This document shows positions 53,210-61,722 of a stretch of 64,000 nucleotides of DNA, piece by piece. The stretch is from Arthrobacter sp. C2. Lineage in GTDB: Bacteria; Actinomycetota; Actinomycetes; Actinomycetales; Micrococcaceae. Position 1 is the first letter of the stretch. Every line of letters starts with the position of its first letter. The notes beneath the pieces were generated by a model that was not told the origin of the DNA, did not search any database, and was given only the letters and a program-made list of their open reading frames with translations. The stretch is from NCBI GenBank assembly GCA_024207135.1, contig CP042428.1:3286001-3350000 (forward strand). Direction: 5' to 3'. The position numbers and the translations under genes were made by a program.

Positions 53210-53296
53210 TTCGCGTGCACCGCCCGGTCGGCCGGTCCGTGGATGAATGGTTCAGCGCATAGAATCTTCCACGATGCCCAACTCGAAAGGACCGAT

Positions 53297-53923
53297 GTGG
53301 CGAAGCTGTATTTCCGTTATGGGGCAATGAATTCCGGCAAATCCACGGGATTGCTCCAGGCCGCATTCAATTACGAGGAGCGCGGGCAGCGGGTCCTGTT
53401 GGCGAAGCCGGGGGTCGACACCAAGGGTGATTCCCGCATCGTGTCCCGTCTGGGCATGAGCCGGGACGTGGATTTCCTGATCCCCCCGGACGCGGACATC
53501 CGGGAACTGTTCGCCCGGCGGGCGGCAGGGGACGACCCCGACGCGCTGGTCCAGCACGTGGATGCCCCGCCGGTGGCGTGCCTGATGGTGGACGAAGCCC
53601 AGTTCCTGACTCCGGAGCAGGTCGATGACCTGTTCCGCATCGCCATCCTGGACGACGTCCCGGTGCTTGCCTACGGGATCCGCTCGGATTTCCGCACCCA
53701 CGCGTTTCCCGGGTCGCGGCGCCTACTGGAAATCGCGCACAGCCTCGAAGAGCTCAAGACCATTTGCCGCTGCGGCAGGAAAGCGGTGTTCAACACCCGG
53801 CGTATCGGCACCCGGATCATCTTCGACGGCGACCAGGTGGCCATCGACGGAGACGAGGTTTGGTACGAGTCGCTGTGCGGAGCCTGCTACCTCGAGGCCT
53901 CGAACGGACGCCTGGGCAGCTAA
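53297..53923 (+). CDS. tdk: Thymidine kinase
   Basis: A 208-residue type II thymidine kinase of pyrimidine salvage. The P-loop is GAMNSGKST and the DEAQF motif is intact in LMVDEAQFLT. The lasso/substrate loop GIRSDFRTHAFPGS follows. Zinc-binding Cys pairs sit in CRCG and LCGAC. GTG at 53297 with GAAAGGA upstream is the start. The stop overlaps the convergent TetR gene by four bases. Confidence 0.94.
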   Translation: MAKLYFRYGAMNSGKSTGLLQAAFNYEERGQRVLLAKPGVDTKGDSRIVSRLGMSRDVDFLIPPDADIRELFARRAAGDDPDALVQHVDAPPVACLMVDEAQFLTPEQVDDLFRIAILDDVPVLAYGIRSDFRTHAFPGSRRLLEIAHSLEELKTICRCGRKAVFNTRRIGTRIIFDGDQVAIDGDEVWYESLCGACYLEASNGRLGS

Positions 53924-54492
53924 ACGACCGGAGGGTGCTCCAGGACCAGGCCCTGCAGGATCACCCGCACCCCGTAGTCGAACGCGGCCTCTTCCCATTC
54001 GGTTGACACCGTTCCCGGTTCCGTCCCGGCCGAAAGCGCCACCGCTTCCTGGTGCGAGGCAATGGAACCCAGCAAGTGGTTCACCAGCACATGGCGGGCG
54101 AAGGTCGCATCGGCCTCCGGGACACCTGCGATCGACAGGAAATCCAGCAGCCAACCCATCGGGTCCAGCGATTCGGGCCGCATGGACTGGGCCAGCTGCA
54201 TGACCTCGGCCGAATCCGGCACCGCGATCAATGCGCTGCGCAGCTGGCGCAACAGCGCGGCGATGGACATCGGAGCCAATTCCGGGGTTGGGACATTGGG
54301 CCGGGGCACCGAATCCAGCAGCTTGGCGGCAACGTCCACCAGCAGTTCCTGCTTGGACTTCACATGCCAGTACAACGCCCCGACCTGGACATCGAGTTCC
54401 CTGGCCAGTCGGCGCATGGACAGGTCGGCCAAGCCAAACTCCGAGAGCACGCCCACGGCGGCATCAACGAGCTGTTCACGTGTCAGGGCCAT
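53920..54492 (-). CDS. TetR-family transcriptional regulator
   Basis: A 190-residue TetR/AcrR regulator. The helix-turn-helix is FGLADLSMRRLARELDVQ with VGALYWHVKSKQELL after it. The C-terminal domain resembles that of tetracycline-repressor-like proteins (TetR_C). The ATG at 54492 puts the helix-turn-helix at the usual distance; upstream in-frame starts are rejected. The target is unknown. It is divergent from the TfoX-like gene. Confidence 0.88.
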   Translation of the reverse strand: MALTREQLVDAAVGVLSEFGLADLSMRRLARELDVQVGALYWHVKSKQELLVDVAAKLLDSVPRPNVPTPELAPMSIAALLRQLRSALIAVPDSAEVMQLAQSMRPESLDPMGWLLDFLSIAGVPEADATFARHVLVNHLLGSIASHQEAVALSAGTEPGTVSTEWEEAAFDYGVRVILQGLVLEHPPVV

Positions 54493-54647
54493 GGCTCCCA
54501 GTCTAGGCGGCACGCCCAAACAAGTCTGAATACGTGCCGACTCCGCCGCGTCATCAAGACCGCCGGGAACCGCGCGGCGCGGCAGCCGCAAAAAGTCTTT
54601 TCCCCGATCTCTCGACGCAAGGGGCACCGGCGAGGTTTGATGGGGGC

Positions 54648-55007
54648 ATGAGTATGCAATTTCCTACACCAGAGGCAATGACCGAGTTTCAGCGGCTCGC
54701 CCGTGCCCTGCTCGGCGAGGGAGTGGTTGCTGGAAAGATGTTTGGCAAGGATGCCTTGAAGTACGAGAACAAGGCGATCGCCTGCCTGCTCGCAGACACC
54801 ATGGGGTTCAAGGTCGGGCGCGAAAGCGAAGCCATGCGCACGGCCATGGCCTACCCCGGGGCGGCCCTGTTCGACCCCTCGGGACAGGGCCGGCCCTTCC
54901 GCGACTGGGTGTCGGTTCCCGAAAGTTCGATGGCCCACTGGGAAACATTGGTTCGGGCCGCATTAACCGCGGCGATCGAGGCAGGGGACGAGCCCAAGGA
55001 AGCATAA
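54648..55007 (+). CDS. TfoX/Sxy N-terminal-domain protein
   Basis: A 119-residue protein with the TfoX N-terminal fold: GKMFGKDALKYENKAIACLL corresponds to the conserved Met-Phe-Gly region. AYPGAALFDPSG and FRDWVSVP follow. Stand-alone N-domain proteins of this kind are common in actinobacteria, and most are unrelated to competence. The start may be at either ATG, 54648 or 54654. Divergence from the TetR gene suggests control by it. Confidence 0.75.
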   Translation: MSMQFPTPEAMTEFQRLARALLGEGVVAGKMFGKDALKYENKAIACLLADTMGFKVGRESEAMRTAMAYPGAALFDPSGQGRPFRDWVSVPESSMAHWETLVRAALTAAIEAGDEPKEA

Positions 55008-55176
55008 ATCCACCCATTGATCCTTCATCGGGTAAACTCGTGACGTAAGAGCCCCTTACTGTTCTTCCTGATCCTGCTTGGGCCAATCGAAGAGCGAGGG
55101 GCATTTCTGCGCCCGGCACCGCCGGGACCCGGCACCATGTGCCGGCCGCGCTGAATCGAGCAAGGGGGAGGATCCC

Positions 55177-56466
55177 ATGCCAGCAATCGTGATCGTCGGA
55201 GCCCAGTGGGGCGACGAAGGCAAAGGCAAGGCCACAGACCTTTTGGGTGGCCAGGTCGACTATGTTGTGAAGCCAAACGGCGGCAACAACGCCGGCCATA
55301 CAGTCGTCGTTGGCGGTGAAAAGTATGAGCTCAAGCTCCTTCCCGCCGGCATTCTTTCGCCAAATGCCATCCCGATCATCGGCAACGGCTGCGTCGTGAA
55401 CCTCGAAGCGCTCTTTGAAGAGATCGACGGGCTCGAAGCCCGCGGTGCCGACACCTCGAAGCTGCGGGTCTCGGCCAACGCACACCTGGTCGCCCCGTAC
55501 CACCAGACCATGGACAAGGTCACCGAACGCTTCCTGGGCAAGCGCGCCATCGGCACCACCGGGCGCGGCATCGGTCCGGCATACATGGACAAGATCGGCC
55601 GCCTCGGCATCCGCGTGCAGGACGTCTTCGACGAATCCATCCTGCGCCAGAAGGTCGAGGGCGCCCTGCGCCAGAAGAACGAGTTGCTGGTCAAGGTCTA
55701 CAACCGCCGCAGCGTCGAGGTCGAGGAAATCGTCGAGTACTTCCTTTCCTATGCCGAGCGCCTGCGCCCGTTGGTGATCGATGCGACCCTCGAGCTGAAC
55801 AACGCCCTGGACGCCGGGAAGGTCGTCCTCATGGAGGGCGGCCAGGCCACGTTCCTGGACGTGGACCACGGCACCTACCCGTTTGTGACCTCCTCGAACC
55901 CGACCGCCGGCGGCGCCTCGGTGGGCTCGGGCATCGGCCCGACCCGCATCAGCCGCTCGATCGGCATCATCAAGGCCTACACCACCCGCGTGGGTGCAGG
56001 ACCGTTCCCCACCGAGCTCTTTGACGAGATGGGCGAATACCTGCAGAAGACCGGCGGCGAATTCGGCGTGAACACCGGCCGCCCGCGCCGCTGCGGCTGG
56101 TACGACGCGGTCCTGGCCCGCCACGCCTCGCGCGTGAACGGCTTCACCGACTACTTCGTGACCAAGCTCGATGTGCTGTCCAACATCGAAAAGATCCCGG
56201 TGTGCGTGGCCTACGACGTGGACGGGGTGCGCCACGACGAAATGCCGATGACGCAGACCGATTTCCACCACGCCAAGCCGATCTTCGAGTACTTCGACGG
56301 CTGGACCGAGGACATCACCACGGCCCGCACCCTGGAGGACCTTCCGGAGAACGCACGCAAGTACGTGCTGGCCCTCGAGGCCATGAGCGGGACCCGTTTC
56401 TCCGCCATCGGCGTCGGACCGGATCGCGAGCAGACCATCGTCCGCCACGACCTGATCAACGACTGA
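55177..56466 (+). CDS. purA: Adenylosuccinate synthetase
   Basis: A 429-residue enzyme joining IMP and aspartate with GTP in AMP synthesis. The signature [60 protein letters not shown] and the C-terminal [15 protein letters not shown] are all present, and the length is normal. AAGGGGGAG lies seven bases before the ATG. The 170-base upstream gap is the promoter region; no riboswitch was recognised. Confidence 0.97.
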   Translation: MPAIVIVGAQWGDEGKGKATDLLGGQVDYVVKPNGGNNAGHTVVVGGEKYELKLLPAGILSPNAIPIIGNGCVVNLEALFEEIDGLEARGADTSKLRVSANAHLVAPYHQTMDKVTERFLGKRAIGTTGRGIGPAYMDKIGRLGIRVQDVFDESILRQKVEGALRQKNELLVKVYNRRSVEVEEIVEYFLSYAERLRPLVIDATLELNNALDAGKVVLMEGGQATFLDVDHGTYPFVTSSNPTAGGASVGSGIGPTRISRSIGIIKAYTTRVGAGPFPTELFDEMGEYLQKTGGEFGVNTGRPRRCGWYDAVLARHASRVNGFTDYFVTKLDVLSNIEKIPVCVAYDVDGVRHDEMPMTQTDFHHAKPIFEYFDGWTEDITTARTLEDLPENARKYVLALEAMSGTRFSAIGVGPDREQTIVRHDLIND

Positions 56467-56471
56467 TAGAC

Positions 56472-56538
56472 ACGGCAAGCGCGAGGGCGCGGTGGCGGCA
56501 GGGTTCAGATGAACCGGCCGGCGCCGCGCCCTTGCCGT
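56472..56538 (+). terminator. Bulged terminator hairpin after purA
   Basis: ACGGCAAG and GGCGCGG in the left arm pair with CCGCGCCCTTGCCGT in the right arm, with a six-base bulge. Confidence 0.55.
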
Positions 56539-56702
56539 ATCCCCGGGTCGGTGGATCGACTGCGGTGCGGGGCCTCGCGGCAGCGCCGTCGGGCATTTCC
56601 CGTCACATACTCCGGGTCGGGGCAAAAAGGGTGCCGCTGATCCACCCGATGGGTGATTGTCGTTAGGCTGGGTGGAAGCACTCAGCGACGAAGGGAATCG
56701 CC

Positions 56703-57482
56703 ATGAAGGTCAGCGTTGGTCAATTTGCCCCCACCGGGTCGGTCGCCGACAACTTGGAGACCATGGAACGACTGGTTGCCAAGGCGAAGGCCGAAGATGC
56801 CGATCTGGTGCTGTTCCCCGAAGAGGCCATGCTCGCCGTTTCCCAGGTGATGGGTCCGCTGAACGCCGCGATCGAAGGGAACTGGACCAGGTTCGTCCAG
56901 CAGCTCTCGTTCTTGGCGGCCGAGAACAAGATCGCCATCGTGGCCGGAGGATACGAGGAAAGCGGCGACGAGCGGCCCTACAACACCCTGGCGGTGCTGG
57001 GGGAGGACGGAAAGATCCTGGGCACGTACCGCAAGATCCACCTCTACGACGCCTTTTCTTACCAGGAGTCCAAGTCCATCAAGGCCGGGGACATCACCGA
57101 AGTCCCCGTCTTCGAGATCGCCGGCATGAAGGTCGGCGTGTTCACCTGCTACGACCTGCGCTTCCCGGAGATCGCGCGGAGGCTGGTCAACGAGGGCGCC
57201 GAGTTGTTGCTTGTCGCTGCCGCCTGGTTCAAGGGCGAGCACAAGATCGAGCATTGGGAGACCCTGCTGAGGGCCCGGGCGATCGAGAATACGGTCTGGG
57301 TCGCGGCCGCCGGGACCAGCTCGAGCCATACCATCGGACACTCCGCGATCCTGGATCCCATGGGGGTGCCCATCGAGTACCTGGGCGACGATGCCGAGGG
57401 CCTGGTGACGACCGATGTCACGCGCCGCCGCATCGACGAGGTGCGCGAGTTCCTGCCCGTGCTTGAAAACCGCCGGCTGTAA
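56703..57482 (+). CDS. Nitrilase-superfamily carbon-nitrogen hydrolase
   Basis: A 259-residue amidase of the nitrilase superfamily. The catalytic triad is visible: Glu in LVLFPEEAM, Lys in YRKIHLYD and Cys in FTCYDLRFPE. A second conserved Glu lies in KGEHKIEHWETLL. Length fits the stand-alone amidase branches (omega-amidase, deaminated-glutathione amidase). It is cytoplasmic. The ATG at 56703 follows a weak GAAGGGA. The substrate is open. Confidence 0.9.
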   Translation: MKVSVGQFAPTGSVADNLETMERLVAKAKAEDADLVLFPEEAMLAVSQVMGPLNAAIEGNWTRFVQQLSFLAAENKIAIVAGGYEESGDERPYNTLAVLGEDGKILGTYRKIHLYDAFSYQESKSIKAGDITEVPVFEIAGMKVGVFTCYDLRFPEIARRLVNEGAELLLVAAAWFKGEHKIEHWETLLRARAIENTVWVAAAGTSSSHTIGHSAILDPMGVPIEYLGDDAEGLVTTDVTRRRIDEVREFLPVLENRRL

Positions 57483-57685
57483 CAATTCGCTGGCCCGGGG
57501 AGCCCGTGCAGGTGCCGTCCCGGCGCCCGCGCGGGCTCCCTTCCGCCTGTCCCGGGGGACCGCGGATCGGAGCCGCGAATGCACCGGTGTTAGCCCAACG
57601 AATTTCACATTTTCTGCCTGTACGCTTCGGGTTCCGCCCACTACTATTGGTGCTCGATGTAACTCCAATTAGTCAGGACAGGGCA

Positions 57686-58072
57686 GTGGGCAACACCGAT
57701 ACACAAATGAATGAAGCCATCATCGAGGAATGGGCCGAGGCAACGGCGCAGGCCTACAACGACTCATTGACCGGCCTGGATCTGGCCCGCGTACCGAAGG
57801 CGGTGCGTGCCTTCATTGAACTGTATGGGCAGAGCAAGAACCTGACGTTCAACTCCGACTACTCGCCGATCGACTACTTCGAGGAGCACCCTGCCTCGGC
57901 GATCGGAATCATCCTCGACACCCCCGAGGCACTGGAGTTGCTGGAGGACGACGAGGAAGAAGCGCTCGAGGACATCCTCGGCTTTGCCGAGGCCTGGGCC
58001 GAGTTCGATTCGAACCAGCAGCCGGACCTGGGGATCTCCGAGGCCGACGACGAGGACGACACAGACTGGTAG
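57686..58072 (+). CDS. Acidic hypothetical protein
   Basis: A 128-residue soluble protein that is strongly acidic toward its end (EDDEEEALEDILGFAEAWAEF, then EADDEDDTDW). The N-terminal helix EAIIEEWAEATAQAYNDS and SPIDYFEEHP give no recognised family. GTG at 57686 with AGGA seven bases upstream is the likely start; ATG at 57707 is an alternative. It is followed by a very strong terminator. Confidence 0.7.
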   Translation: MGNTDTQMNEAIIEEWAEATAQAYNDSLTGLDLARVPKAVRAFIELYGQSKNLTFNSDYSPIDYFEEHPASAIGIILDTPEALELLEDDEEEALEDILGFAEAWAEFDSNQQPDLGISEADDEDDTDW

Positions 58073-58114
58073 CGGCAACCGCGGACAACCCCCCGAGGGG
58101 TCCGCGCCCACGAC

Positions 58115-58160
58115 AAAGGGTCAGGGCCCGAAACCACATGGTTTCGGGCCCTGACCCTTT
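58115..58160. terminator. Bidirectional terminator, 21-bp perfect stem
   Basis: Positions 58115-58135 pair perfectly with 58140-58160 around a four-base loop; the stem begins AAAGGG and ends CCCTTT. It lies between convergent genes. Confidence 0.92.
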
Positions 58161-58180
58161 GCATTGCGCAGCGTGCCTGG

Positions 58181-58678
58181 CTAGGCGAGCAGCTGTCGCT
58201 TTGAGGAGATGACGCCGGTGTTGAACCCTGCCAGGCGCAACCCGCCGTGGAAGCGCGCGTGCTCGATCTTCACGCAGCGGTCCATGACCACGTCCAGGCC
58301 ATTGGCCTCGGCCTTCGCCGCGACCTCCTCGTGCCAGGAGCCCAGCTGCAGCCACAGCGTCTTGGCCCCGACGGCGATCGACTCGTCCAGCACGCCGGGC
58401 AAATCGTCGTGCTTGCGGAAGACCTCGACCAAATCCGGGGTCTCAGGCAGGTCCGCCAGTGACTTGTAGACCGGCTGGCCCAGGATCTCATCGAGCACCG
58501 GGTTCACGAAGTAGACCTTGTACTTGGAAGAGGACAGCAGGTAGGTCGCCACGAAGTAGCTGGCGCGCGAGGGCTTGTTGGAGGCGCCCACGATCGCGAT
58601 CGACTTGGTGTTGCGCAGGATCTCCAGGCGTTCGGCCGCATTCGGGCCGTCCCAGGTGCGGATGTCGGTGGCGGTCAT
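58181..58678 (-). CDS. CoA-binding domain protein (YccU-like)
   Basis: A 165-residue protein with a single Rossmann-type CoA-binding domain. SIAIVGASNKPSRASYFVA is the nucleotide loop. VYFVNPVLDEILGQPVY, LVEVFRKHDDLP and LWLQLGSWHEEVA follow the YccU pattern. The ATG overlaps the metY stop by one base (TAATG), so it is co-expressed with MetY under the SAM riboswitch. Its role there is unknown. Confidence 0.87.
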   Translation of the reverse strand: MTATDIRTWDGPNAAERLEILRNTKSIAIVGASNKPSRASYFVATYLLSSSKYKVYFVNPVLDEILGQPVYKSLADLPETPDLVEVFRKHDDLPGVLDESIAVGAKTLWLQLGSWHEEVAAKAEANGLDVVMDRCVKIEHARFHGGLRLAGFNTGVISSKRQLLA

Positions 58679-60051
58679 TACTTGGCTCCCGTCACGGCGG
58701 CCGCGCGGGCGGCGTCGATGGAGCAGGCAGCCCCGTCGTAGGTTTCCCCGGCCGGGGCCTGGGCCACCTGCTGCGAGGCGGTCAGCGCCTGGTCCAGGTC
58801 CCAGAGGATGTCCTCGAGGTCCTCGAGGCCCACCGAGAAGCGGATCAGGTCCTCCGGCACGCCGGCGGCAGCCAGTTGCTCGGTGCTTAGCTGCTGGTGG
58901 GTGGTGGAGGCGGGGTGCAGCACCAGGGTGCGCACGTCGCCGATGTTGGCCAGGTGGCTGGCCAGCTGCAACGCCTCGATAAAGGCGGTGCCGGCGGCGC
59001 GGCCGCCCCTGACTCCGAAGCTGAACACCGAGCCGACGCCCAGGGGCAGCAGCTCCTTGGCGCGCTCAAAGTGCGGGTGGGATTCCAGCCCGGCGTAGTT
59101 CACGTAGGAAATGCGCTCATCGGCGTCCAGCCATTCGGCCACGGCCTTGGCATTGGAAAGGTGCGAATCCATGCGCTGGGGCAGGGTCTCGACCCCCTGC
59201 AGGAGCTGGAACGCGGACTGGGCAGGCAGGGCCGGTCCGATGTCGCGCAGCTGCTCGGAACGCAGCTTGGTCAGGAAGCCGTACTCGCCGAAGTTGTCCC
59301 ACCAGGAGACGTTTCCGTAGGAGGCGACCGGTTCGGTCATCGCGGGGAACTTGCCGTTGCCCCAGTTGAAGGTCCCGGCCTCCACCACGACCCCGCCCAG
59401 GGTGGTGCCGTGGCCGCCGAGGAACTTGGTGGCCGAGTGGATCACGATGTCGGCGCCGTGCTCGATCGGGCGCAACAGGTACGGCGGGGTCAGCGTCGAA
59501 TCGACCACCAGCGGCAGGCCCGCGGCGTGGGCGACCTCGGCCAGGCCCTTGAGGTCGGCGATGTCGCCCGACGGGTTGGCGACGATCTCGGTGTAGATCG
59601 CCTTGGTGTTCTCCTGGATCGCCGCGGCGAATTCCGCCGGGTCGGTGGAATCGATGAAGGTCGTCTCGACGCCGAAGCGGCGCAGCGTCACATCCAGCTG
59701 GGTGATGGTGCCGCCGTAGAGCTTCGAGGAGGCCACGATGTGGTCCCCGGCGCCGGCCAGTGCGGCGAAGGTGATGAACTCGGCCGCCATGCCCGAGCCG
59801 GTGGCCACCGCGCCGATGCCGCCCTCGAGGGACGCGATGCGTTCCTCGAATGCGGCGACCGTCGGGTTGCCGATGCGCGAGTAGATGTTGCCGTACTTTT
59901 GCAGCGCAAAGAGGTTCGCGGCGTCGTCGGAGTCCTTGAAGACAAACGAGGTGGTCTGGTAGATCGGCACGGCACGGGAACCGTGCTCGGCGTCCGGGGT
60001 GCCGCCGGCGTGCAGTGCGCGCGTGCGGAATCCAAATTGATGTTCGGCCAT
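58678..60051 (-). CDS. metY: O-acetylhomoserine sulfhydrylase
   Basis: A 457-residue Cys/Met-metabolism PLP enzyme. FGFRTRALHAGGTPD at the start, YSRIGNPTVAAFEERIASLEG, and the PLP Lys in HSATKFLGGHGTT are typical, as is the long insert with GYGS-like segments near residue 260. It makes homocysteine from O-acetylhomoserine and sulfide. ATG 60051 fits the family N-terminus; ATG 60084 would add eleven residues. An AAGGAG lies 13 bases upstream, and a small hairpin covers it. Confidence 0.93.
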   Translation of the reverse strand: MAEHQFGFRTRALHAGGTPDAEHGSRAVPIYQTTSFVFKDSDDAANLFALQKYGNIYSRIGNPTVAAFEERIASLEGGIGAVATGSGMAAEFITFAALAGAGDHIVASSKLYGGTITQLDVTLRRFGVETTFIDSTDPAEFAAAIQENTKAIYTEIVANPSGDIADLKGLAEVAHAAGLPLVVDSTLTPPYLLRPIEHGADIVIHSATKFLGGHGTTLGGVVVEAGTFNWGNGKFPAMTEPVASYGNVSWWDNFGEYGFLTKLRSEQLRDIGPALPAQSAFQLLQGVETLPQRMDSHLSNAKAVAEWLDADERISYVNYAGLESHPHFERAKELLPLGVGSVFSFGVRGGRAAGTAFIEALQLASHLANIGDVRTLVLHPASTTHQQLSTEQLAAAGVPEDLIRFSVGLEDLEDILWDLDQALTASQQVAQAPAGETYDGAACSIDAARAAAVTGAK

Positions 60052-60066
60052 GATCGGTGGCTGACT

Positions 60067-60086
60067 CCTTGCATGTGCGGGCAAGG
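60067..60086 (-). promoter_or_regulatory. Shine-Dalgarno-sequestering hairpin in the metY leader
   Basis: On the coding strand CCTTGC pairs with GCAAGG, and the second arm includes most of the AAGGAG of metY. It lies between the SAM riboswitch and the start codon and could be the switching element. Confidence 0.45.
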
Positions 60087-60208
60087 CCTTCCACTGCCAG
60101 TGGATGCCGTGCCCTGGGGGGTGGGGCTTTCTTGCGTGGTGTCCCGGGTCAATGCTGGGCGATGCCGTGGCCGGGGCCCGGCATTCCCAAAGATTGCTTG
60201 CGCGCTCT

Positions 60209-60298
60209 CCATCGTTTCTGGCGGTAGCACCTGGTCCACCGGCGTGTGGAAGGTTGCTGCGGCGTCACTGAACCAGATCTCTCGGCCGCTCGGGATGG
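60209..60298 (-). ncRNA. SAM riboswitch (S-box type) of metY
   Basis: Read on the minus strand, CCATCC and GATGG close the P1 stem. Inside it follow GAGCGGCCGAGAGATCTGG, then GTGACGCCGCAGCAACC (the S-box GCAACC core), a variable stem, and AGGTGCTACCGCCAG. The order and conserved blocks match actinobacterial SAM-I type leaders. It sits about 160 bases before metY, a methionine-synthesis gene, so binding of S-adenosylmethionine should turn the operon off. Confidence 0.82.
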
Positions 60299-60432
60299 TG
60301 GTCTGCCATCCATTGTGGCAAGAAAACCGCCACCGGCCAAAGAATGTGAGCTTAGGTTGCGGACGCAGGGAGGCAAATCGAAGATCCTGCACCCGGACTC
60401 GCCGGCAAACCCCGCCCGGTAGGCTTGGGGGC

Positions 60433-60984
60433 ATGAGTGCAACATTGGTTTTGGTTCGGCACGGCGAGACCGCCTGGAACGCCGAGGGACGCCTGCAGGG
60501 ACAAGCGGATATTCCGCTCAACGACCGGGGCCGCGAACAGGCCCACGTTGCGGGCCGGGAACTCGGCTCCGGATCCTGGGACGTGCTGGTTTCCTCCTCG
60601 CTCGGGCGTGCCGTCGAGACGGCGGAACTGATCGGGCAGAACCTGGGCCTGGCACTGACCGAAAAGCTCCAGGGCCTGCAGGAACGCAGCTACGGGCAGG
60701 CCGAGGGCAAGGTCGTCCGCGACCTGCCGCGGGAGAGGATCGATGAGCTGCTGCAGTCGGCCGAACCCGAGGAGAAGGTGGCAACCCGCGGACTGGCCGT
60801 GCTGCACGAACTGGTCCAGCGCCACGAGGGACGAAACATCATCGCGGTGGCCCACGGAACGCTGATCCGCCTGGCCCTTGACACCATCAGCGAGGGCCCC
60901 AAGCGCCCCATCATGCGCAACGGCGAAGCCGTGCACGTGGACGTGCAGAAACTGCGCGAGCATTTCCGCGAGGCCGTGCACTAG
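60433..60984 (+). CDS. Histidine phosphatase (phosphoglycerate mutase-like)
   Basis: A 183-residue member of the histidine phosphatase superfamily. The phospho-His motif is LVRHGETAWN, SSSLGRAVETA follows, and the second catalytic His is in IAVAHGTLIRLAL. It is shorter than glycolytic mutases and probably a phosphatase of small metabolites. It is divergent from metY, with the ATG at 60433. Confidence 0.88.
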   Translation: MSATLVLVRHGETAWNAEGRLQGQADIPLNDRGREQAHVAGRELGSGSWDVLVSSSLGRAVETAELIGQNLGLALTEKLQGLQERSYGQAEGKVVRDLPRERIDELLQSAEPEEKVATRGLAVLHELVQRHEGRNIIAVAHGTLIRLALDTISEGPKRPIMRNGEAVHVDVQKLREHFREAVH

Positions 60985-61017
60985 AAAAGACCGCTCCCGC
61001 GGGCGCACCATGTGTGC

Positions 61018-61665
61018 ATGAACCAAACGTTTTTCGGGGACCCCGAATACTATGCGCGCTTTGCGCGTGCCTATGACGCGATGGTCGGCTCCAGGCTGTA
61101 CAACCAGGTGTTCTGGGGTGCCGAACCCCGCCAATACACCGCCTTCGCGGCCCGGGCCATCGGCTCGGGAACCGGCCCGCTGCTGGAGGTCGCCGTCGGC
61201 ACGGCGCAAGCCACCGGGGCCCTTCACGTGGCCAGTGCCCGAAGAACGACGCTGGTGGACATGAGCGCGCCGATGCTCGAGCTGGCTCGGCAGTCCATCG
61301 CCGAGGCGGCCGGCGGGACCCTGCCCGAGCGGATCACCCTGGAGTGCCGGGACATGCTTGAACCGCCCCAGGACCGGCGCTACGAGACGATCCTGGGACT
61401 GGGGCTGTTGCACCTGGTCCCGGACGTGGCCACCACCGTCCGTGCGCTTGGCCGGCAGCTGGAGGACCACGGGAAACTGTTCCTGGCCTCGCTGGTCAAG
61501 GGCCCGAGGCGGTCCAACGCCTACCTGGGCCTGTTGAAGGCGCACGGCGACATCGCGGCGGCGCGCACAGCCGGCGAGCTCTTCGACGAGGTGCGGGAGG
61601 CCGGGGTTGGACAGGTCACCGTGACACGCCGCGGGGCCATGGGCTACGTGGAGATCTCGCTCTAG
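61018..61665 (+). CDS. Class I SAM-dependent methyltransferase
   Basis: A 215-residue methyltransferase-like protein. The SAM-binding motif I is present as LLEVAVGTAQATG (the usual Gly-rich loop is partly changed) with TLVDMSAPMLELAR as motif II. ILGLGLLHLVPD follows. The ATG at 61018 is chosen; GTG 61012 is possible. No strong ribosome binding site is seen. The substrate is unknown. Confidence 0.72.
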   Translation: MNQTFFGDPEYYARFARAYDAMVGSRLYNQVFWGAEPRQYTAFAARAIGSGTGPLLEVAVGTAQATGALHVASARRTTLVDMSAPMLELARQSIAEAAGGTLPERITLECRDMLEPPQDRRYETILGLGLLHLVPDVATTVRALGRQLEDHGKLFLASLVKGPRRSNAYLGLLKAHGDIAAARTAGELFDEVREAGVGQVTVTRRGAMGYVEISL

Positions 61666-61692
61666 CCGCGAGCTCGAACAACGCCGCCCAAG

Positions 61693-61720
61693 ACCGGCCC
61701 GCTGCAGTGCTTCGGCCGGT
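61693..61720. terminator. Short hairpin between convergent genes
   Basis: ACCGGCC/GGCCGGT arms with a 14-base loop between the methyltransferase gene and katG. Confidence 0.5.
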
Positions 61721-61722
61721 TG

